A stretch of DNA of 64,000 nucleotides from Verrucomicrobiota bacterium (GTDB taxonomy: Bacteria; Verrucomicrobiota; Lentisphaeria; Oligosphaerales; Oligosphaeraceae). Below are positions 9,901 through 18,900 of the stretch, piece by piece. The stretch's first letter is position 1, and the number at the start of each line of letters is the position of its first letter. The translations under genes and the position numbers were made by a program. The notes below the pieces were generated by a model. The model was given only the letters and a program-made list of their open reading frames with translations, searched no databases and was not told where the DNA came from. The stretch is taken from the NCBI GenBank assembly GCA_019136135.1, contig JAGVUR010000125.1, positions 35,347 through 99,346 of the forward strand, written 5' to 3'.

Positions 9901-12900
9901 CGTCTGCGTGTTGTTCGTATCGTAGCTGATGTCGCCGGTAAGTTTATCCAGCGTGCACTTCATGCCTATGATCCTGTAGGATTGGCTTTCGCCTTCGGGA
10001 TCCGCATCGATTACTGCGGTAATGAGGTAGAGGCTTTCTTCGCCGGTTTGGAAACCGAACTTCGGTGCGTAGACTGCCGGTACCAGGAACGTACCGCCGT
10101 CCTTGCGGCTGATGAAGAACCTGATCGCTTCGCCGTCGAAGGTGAACTTGTAGTTGTCAACCTGGTTGACGCCAGCGTTTGTACGGCGCATGAAGGTCAC
10201 TGGTTCGAACTTGCCAACCGGCCCGGTTCTCCAGACGCCGCTGGGGGTCTTGTCAATGTCATTCTTGAGGGTATTAGCCTTGTTGACACGGAACCAGAAT
10301 TGGATGGTCAGGACGTTTCCTGAATGGAGCGCATTGTCCTTAACCTTAACTCTGTTGGTGCCGTCCATACGGAAGACCTTGGCGATCTTCTTGAGACGCT
10401 CGGCTTTTTCGGGCAGCGGCGTGGCAGGATCGTTGTCTTCCAGCGATGCGTGGTTGGGACCTTGCTCAGGCTGGCTGGTGGAGGAGACAGGGGACACGCC
10501 ATAGTCATAGAGACCATGGACGGGGACACCGTCAACATAGAACGGATCCGTTCCTGCCTCGAAGCCGTCGGAGTAGCCGTCGTCGTCCGTGTCGGGATCG
10601 TTGGGCAATGACCCGGCGAATTGCTCGGCAAGGTTCGTCAGTCCGTCCATGTCGTAGTCCAAATCGCCGTCCATGTCGATGGAGTTGGTCATCATCAAGG
10701 TCGGATTGGTGTTGGACAGGTACTCGTAAAGGTTGACCAATCCATCGCCATCATCGTCATTCCAGGCATCTGTGGGATCCTCTGGATCGAGTCCGTAGAG
10801 TTTTTCCCATTCGTCAGGCATTCCGTCGCCATCGGTGTCGAGGGTGTCGTCGGCAATGATTGGCGGATCTTCGCTGTCATCGTCATTGAAGCTGGGATAG
10901 GTACCTGCCGATGTGCGGATGAAGCGAGCCGCATTGCGCCATCCGGTCTTCCAGTCGCCGTAATAGGCGGAAGCTGAATCCTGGGCAGTTTCGCCGATGA
11001 TGACGCCTCCCTTGTTGTAGAAGTCGTCAAACCTGTAGTATGCGACCAGATTCTCTTCGTATCCAGTCAAGGCGTTTTCACGTCCTGCGTAGATTTCATT
11101 GCCAGTTCTGACCACATTCCAGAATCTCAGGTCATCCAAGTAGCCGTTGAAGCCTTCACCGGCCTTCACAGAGGTGAATCCCGGTCCTTCAGTCAACTGC
11201 GAGACCCTGCCATGGGACTGGCGATTGAGTACGCCGTCGATGTACAGGGTGATGTTGCGCTTCACTCCGTCAAAGGAGATCGCCACATGAGTCCACTCGG
11301 ACGCAGGAATCGGTTCCTTGGATGCCAAGGCAAACTCGTCACCCCTGTTGTCCGTGTAGTACATCGCGACCTTGCCCTGGGCATCGAGGCGAACGCCGTA
11401 GTTCACCAGCTTCTTCGCAGAGGCGCCCGTACCGATCTGGCCAACCGCACGTTCCAAAATCGTCTGCTCGGCGCCAACCAGTTCGGGTCTGATCCAGAAC
11501 TCCAAGGTATAGGTGGAAAGTGCGAAACGCCCCAAGTTCGGGAAGAGCAAGTATTCGCCCGCGTTGCCCATGAAGCGAACGGCTCCGTTGGTTCCAGGGC
11601 TGTTGCCGTCAGCAGGATCATAGCCCAAGCTGATCTCTTCGTTGTCCATGCGTCCGTCGTCATCCGTGTCAACCATGGTAGGATCGGTTCCAATCAGGTC
11701 TTCGTCAATGTTCTTGACGCCGTCGCCATCGAAGTCCTCGTCCGCATCGGAGATACCGTTGTTGTTGGAATCCTTGTCAAACGGGTTGGTGTTGACCAGG
11801 TATTCGACCAGGTTGCTCAGACCGTCGCCGTCAGGATCGTTGTCCAAGCCATATCCCTGGTAGCCGACTTCCTTCGCCGCCATGTCAGGCTGGTTGAGGT
11901 AGGATGCCAGGGTGCCGGTACGACCGTGCCAGACAGCTCTCGGATCGAACTTGTATTCGTCACCGTTGACAATCACTTCCTTTCCGTCCACGTTCAAGGC
12001 GAAATCGGCCTTCATGGTAGCGCGTGGAACAGAAACGGTCTGGACTGCCCAGCGTGAAATGGTGGTCGCGCTGGAGGTGGAAACGATGTAGTATCCAGGA
12101 GGCGTTGCGCTCAACGTCGAGGTGGCCCCGCCGGTATCCTGCAGGTACAGGAAGATCTGGTTGCGACCCTTCTCCAAGTACTCGGCGATGTCAACCTCGC
12201 CGGCGCCGGTGATGGCGACGGCGCGACCATTCACCTGCATGCTCAAAACAGTACCGTTCCACAAGTTCAAGGTAAACGGAGCTTCCATCGGCTTGCGATC
12301 CAAGACAATGTACTTCCACAACTGGACGTACATTCCGGAAGGATACGTGGCGATGGACTTGGAGCTCTCGTAGTCGTAGTTTGCCGTCCTGTAGGCCGCG
12401 TTGCCCAAGGAACCGAAGATGGTGAAGTCACGCGCGATATGGCCGGCCTGGGCGCAAATCGTGGGGCCGTCGTAGGTAGTCGGGTTCGCAGTGTAGATCC
12501 TGGTCAGGCTCCCAACATTCCATCCGGTGGTTTCCCAGCCATTATAGGTGGTATTGTAATTGCCCATCGTCGGCATGTCCGTGTTGTTGGCGACGACCTG
12601 GAAGTAGTCGCCGGCGGAGGCGATGACGGAATTTCTTCCGTAGGAGGACCTGAAGTTGCTCATCTTGCGCCAGTTGTCCAGGCCATGGAGTTCGACCCAC
12701 CATTCAGGAATCTGGTCGTTGTCTTCATCGTCAATGCCAATGACCGGAGCATACTCGTCGCTGGTGAACGCACCGAGGATGTCAATGGAGTATTCGCGCC
12801 CCATCTTGGCGAAGTCTTCGGCGCGAGTGCCACCATCGTCAAAGCGGTAGTACGTGACCAGCAAGTCAGCGTACTCATAGACATTGGTGACATTCCATGC

Positions 12901-15900
12901 GGGAACCTGCGAGCAAGAATACGATGAAGGTACCAATTGGCTTGCAAGCTGGTTGGCGTTGCAGAATTCCTTGTCAATCGTATTGTGGGTCGGGATGATG
13001 TCGTACAGCCAGCGGTTCAATTCCTTCTTGCTGCGCGCTTCCTTCCAGACGCGGAACTCGTCAATGAAGCCATCGCTCAGGTTCTTGGCCAAGTAGGCTT
13101 TGCCGGCGCCGATGTCGGCCTCGGCCTGAGTCTGGACAGCAATCATTGAAATGCCATCCAGGTACAACTGGAAGGAATGCTTCGTTGGCGTCCAAACCAA
13201 TGCCAGGTGATACCACTTGCCTTGTTCAAGCTGCGGGATCTGGACTGCGTCCGGTGCCGCCTTGCCGCCAACCTTCACGGTGGGTTCGGCGACGTTCTGT
13301 TTGTAGATCTTGCCAACAGGATATCCTTCCTCGATCGACAGGCCGTAGCAATCGCTGATGTCACTCTCGAAGACGAAGATGTCACCGTCCATGTCAGTGC
13401 CCATCTGGAACCAGGTTTCGACGGTCCACTCGTCATTGCCCATGCTGAAGCGTGGTGCATCGTACAACTCAACACCATATTCGTCACCTGCCGTGGCGAC
13501 GTATGCCGCGATATCCAAGCTGGCACGCTTGTCAAGCTTCACGTTGCTGCAAGGATGGCTTGGGCTGGTGTTGGAGTCGATTTCCTCCTTGTCCGTGAAT
13601 TCGTCGTCATCGGTATCGACGAGCCTCGGATCTGAGCCATAGCGCATTTCCTCGCGGTTGCTGAGACCATCGCCGTCAAAGTCTTCGTTGCCGTCGAGTA
13701 CGCCGTTTCCATCGGAGTCCCTCGAGTATGGGCTGGTTCGGCAATAGTATTCATAAAGGTTGCTGAGGCCATCGTCTCCGCCCGTGTTGGCTCCGCCTGC
13801 GACGTTTTGATTGTAGTCACCGTCGATTCCGTCGAAGTTATCGTCGTCGCCATTCGCGGTCATGCTGTAGGCGTCGGACTTGTCATAGCGGTTGTAGAAC
13901 GCTTCCCACCAATCCGGGAGTCCGTCGCCGTCGCCGTCGTCGAGTCCCCTGAGGATCTTTGCACCGGTGCAGACGACCCAGTCGGAGGTGCCGTCGGCTT
14001 CATCGATTTCGTACCAATCGATGGCGACCTGCTTGCCATTAGCATCCACTCCAATGTTGGATTCGCTCTTGCGATCGGTAACCTTGTAGTCCTTCGCCTT
14101 GAGTTCGTAGGCCTCGGCAATTCGTGCGGGATAAGGCACGGTGAAGTCCTCGATGTTCAGACCGGCATCGTCAAAGCGGTAGTATGCCAGTATGTCCGGG
14201 TAGAAGATGTTCATGATGGTGGAGCCATTTGCCGCACGCAATTCACCTGCGGTCTTGGTGCTTCCCCAAACGCGGACTTCGTCAATCAAGCCGCTCTTCA
14301 ACGACTTTGCGTTGTCCATGCCGTCACCGCCAAGGTAGACTTCAATCGTCGTATTGGACTTGATGTACGGACGATGGTTCTTCGTCATCGCCAATTCAAC
14401 AACGCCGTCGATGATCACGGCCAAACGACCAAGCGTCGTATCCCATGTGACCGCCACGTGGGTCCAGGCATCAGAAGTCAACTTGGAGTTCGGAACGTCT
14501 TTGCCGCCGACCTTGATTTCCTTCGTGCCGTATTTGCCGTTGACGCCGTTGATCGTGTCAACCGCGTCGAAGCAACCATACAGATAGGCCCCGCCATCCT
14601 TCACGTCATAGCCCAAGCCCAATGCCGTAATCGTTGAAGCCGCCATGGCGGACATCAAGCGGACGCTGGAACCTTCTTCCAAACTCGCACTGTCAACATA
14701 GACCCACATCTCGAAGGTCGCCGTGCTGGGAATGTTCTGGAAACGATCGTTCATAGGAAGCTTGATACCCATCCAGTTGTTGCCCATGGCTTCATTGAGA
14801 ACGGACATCTTCAAGCTGCGCTGGGGTGTGATCTTATAGTGACCGCCGTCGATTTCGGTATCGAGTACGTTCAAGTCGATATGCGCCATCGAGTAGTTGG
14901 GATGGGTCATGAACGCAGTTATGTCAAAGAAGCCGTGGATCTCGTCGTAATCGTTGATGCCGTCATCATCGGAGTCGCGTTTCTTGGGATGGGTGCCCCA
15001 GAATTGTTCCACGAGGTTGGTCAAGCCGTCGCCATCGGGATCTTCCTCGCCGTCAGGCTTTCCGGTGATGGTTTCGGGTTTCGTGGGATCCTTGCCGGCC
15101 AGGTACTCGTAGAGGTTGTTGAGCCCATCGCCGTCGGGATCGTCTTCCGCACCCCAGGCAAGGGAACCGAAGTACTTGATTTCCCAGTTGTCGGGCAAGC
15201 CGTCGCCGTCGGTATCCAGGTTGTCGACGTCAGTACGCGTATCGTCCTTGACCAAGATGTTGTAGTCAGGATCGAACGGAACCATTGAAACGACCTTTTC
15301 GTTGTTGGCGTCATAGACGAAATTGCCTTGGTCGTCAACCATGTAGACCACATCGCCATTTTCGTCCGTTTCGACCTGCAACTCATAGACGGTGAACTTG
15401 CCGAGAGGCGCGGAGATCGCATGGGCGAAACCGTTGTACCAGTCACGCTTCCAAGCGTAGTTCTCAATGGTCTTGCCGCCATCGTCAAACAAGAAGGCAT
15501 GCATCAAGGTGGCATCCGAACGGACGTACGGAGTCGCAACCTTGAGGCAGTTGAATGTGAACGTGCCGGTGGACAATACCGAAGCCAAGCCGCTCAGGCA
15601 GGTCTGGGCGACCTGACGCGCAGTGCGCGGTACGTTCCATATGGCTACATTGTCAATCAAACCGACAAATGCGCCGCCGATCGGAGCGTCCGGGTTGCCC
15701 ATGACCTCGCCTTCCTGCGGCAAGGGACCGGCAATGGTGATTCCGCCGATGCCGCGCATCGTGGTCGCTGGCTTGTCGGCGATGTTATGACGGGCATAGG
15801 CTTGCTTGCCGTCAACGTAGATAATGATGCTGCCGCCCTCGCCAACCTCGTTGGGAGCGGTGAACACAGCCGCCAAGTGATGCCAAACTCCATCTTCCCA

Positions 15901-18900
15901 GGGAACATGGCCCGCCGTGGCAGTCATCGTGGCATGGATGTTGGCAACGATCTTGGTGCCATCGCCATTGGGGTTGTCCTTGACCACCGAGAATCCGGCG
16001 TAGGGCAGACCTTCTGCGGTAAGACCCATTTCGTAGTTGGTCGCGTCAATGCCGTTGTAACGTCCTACAGTACGCGCCATAATGACCTGGCGCTTGCCGT
16101 CCGCGTTTTCGTCAATGACAATGAGTTCGTCTTCCGTGCCCGGGTTTACGATGGTAAATGGGCGTCCCGTGGCGGAGGTCGGCTTGACCCATGCTTCCAA
16201 CGTCCAGTTCCTCAGTTCCTCGTTGACCTCGCGATCGCCGACTTCCGGAACGTTCAACACATAGGTGCCGTCCGCACGCAAGGACAGGTTGGACCTGTTG
16301 TAGACATCAAGCGAATCCAACGGATCGGAGCCATTGATGAATTCGGTGTAGTCGTCAACGCCGTCGTCGTCGGTATCCTTTACATTGATAAATGTATTGA
16401 GCGCCTGTTCGAGCGTGTTGTTCAAGCCGTCCAGGTCGTAGTCATGCTCGCCGTCCAGCATTCCGTCGCCATCCACGTCAGGATTCAACGGATTGGTATT
16501 TGCCAGGTATTCGACCCAGTTGGTCAGTCCGTCGCCATCGGGATCCTGGTCGTATGCCCAAGGTGCCAATGCGTAGTATTTTTCAAACCAGAAGTAACGC
16601 TTCAGCGTGCCATCTTCTTCCACCGCATGGGCATGGGCAGCATCCTCCTGTTCCAAATAGAGGATGGTTGGCACGACACCATTGGATGAGGGGATATTTT
16701 GCACATAGAACCACTTGACATGCCCGGTGTAGTTATCAGGCGTACGGCCATTGATACGGACACGCGCCGCAAACGTATAGTAGTGACCGAAAGGATGGCT
16801 GTTTGTGCAGGTCAAGTTGTAGTTGGAGTGGTTCGCCCAAATCGTGATGCGGTTGCGACCATTCTTGAAGCGGCTGCCGATGCTGAAGGTGCCTTGGATA
16901 GCGTTGGACGTGCTGCTGTCTGTGTAGTGGGGATGCGGATGATGATCTAAGGTGCCGCCGGGCAAGGTGTGGCTGTTGCCATAGGGAACACGCTCCGCGT
17001 TCACATAAACCTGGATGGCGTTCCAACCCGTCACGCCACCAGAAGCTTCGGCAAAACCACCAACCAAGTAAGTGAGGTCGACGGACTCAATCGCCGAAAT
17101 ATCATCAATGAAGATATCAGTTATGTATACGAACGCATCCTGCCACCTATTGGTTGAGTGGCGTTCACCGTTCCAAATGGTTCCACCGGTCAGCGGATCG
17201 AGGAAGTCCGAATCTTCGTAGGGGAATTGCTGAGGAACGTCGTACGGGTTGTGATCGGGATTAAATAGCCTTGAGGCATTGAAGAAGAAGTCCTGATCCA
17301 AGTCGTATGCGCCGCCTGCGGTTGGTCCCCAGTAGAGCTGCTGCCAACCATCGGGAATCGGATCGAACTCTGCTGTGCCGCTTCCTGACATGTTGATGGC
17401 GCGCTCGCCAACGTTGGTGTCTGACCAGAAGAAGCCAAACGTATCGTCAATGCCGGTGGAATCGACAAATGCGTTCCAGGTGGAAAGCATCCTGGCGCTC
17501 AAATCAGCTTTTTCGCCGTCAACGGTCTGCAGGGAATGCCGCCACTTGTTGATGATTTCTACGACAACCGGATAGCTGAAGTCTTGAGCGTAGGTACCGC
17601 CATCGTCAAAACGATAGAGTGCGGCGGGGAGATTGGCAAAATCGGTCGTCGCGGCAAAGCCCGTGTTCAAGGGCAACGCCTTGCTCATCCATTCGCGGAT
17701 CTGCTTGGGCAGCCTGGTGCCCTTGCGTCCGTCTGGCGTATCGCACCAGACGCGGACTTCGTCGATGTAACCCGTGAGATAGCTGCCGTCACGCTGTCCC
17801 AGGATTTCGGTGACAAAATCAGGATTGGCGGAACCGCCGTCAATAATCGGTGCGCCCTGGGAGTACAACGATCCGGCGAACGTGCCGTTGATGTACAGGT
17901 TCAAAGCCTTGGTGACTGGATTCCAGGTCGCGGCATAGTGCAACCAAATATTGTCCATCGCCTTGATGCCGTCGTTGGCAATCACTTCGCCGATGTTGGT
18001 GGTCAAGCCTATCGCATATTCCCAAGATCCCTGCATGGTGGTACGGACGTATGGCTTTCCGTCAATCAATCCCATGTCGAAGTAGTAGGACTCATTGCCT
18101 TCGGAATCCAAGGCAACCCTGCGGATCAAGGAACCTGTACGGCTGATATCGCCGCCATCCTGCACCTTGGCCAGCTGGAACCATGCTTCAATCGTCCAGC
18201 TCTTGGTCAGCGCTGGAGCATCCGCATCGTCATGCCCCAAGATGCGGTCGAATTCGGGAATGACCAAGACGTCATTGGCAGTGCCGCCAGCACGCAATGC
18301 GCGCCAAACCGAAGGTCCGAGGGGATCCAACGGACCTGACTTGGGCTCGTCGCCAGGCACTGACAGGTCGCCGTAGATTTCCACGTAGTCGCTGATTCCG
18401 TCGTCATCGGTGTCAACGAGGCTTGGGTTAGTTCCGAGCGTGGAGCCGTCGGGCGAACCCAACTTTTGCTCATCCAAGTTGCTCAGCCCATCGCCATCGC
18501 TATCGAATTCAGCGTCTGTGAGCGTACCTTGTCCCGGCAATCCGGTGATCGGCTTGGTGGGATCGGTCCCGGCGAGCCACTCGTAGTAGTCGTTCAATCC
18601 GTCGCCATCGGTGTCGGTGAAGCCGTACACGTCTCCGAACCCCGCTGTTTCCAGATCCCCGAAATACGCCATTTCCCAGTCGTCCGGAAGCATGTCTCCG
18701 TCCGTATCGACATAGTCTTCCTCGACAGCTTCTTTCATCGGATAGGCAATGGCCGTATCATCCGCGACACCATCGCTGTCCTCATCCTGACCTGTGGTGA
18801 AGTTGCTTTCGGGGTTGCTCACGCGATTGGCCAATGCCTTCTTGGTCAAGGTCAATTCGTTGTTGTCCACGCTGTTTCGGGAAGCGGGAGCCACTGCCGG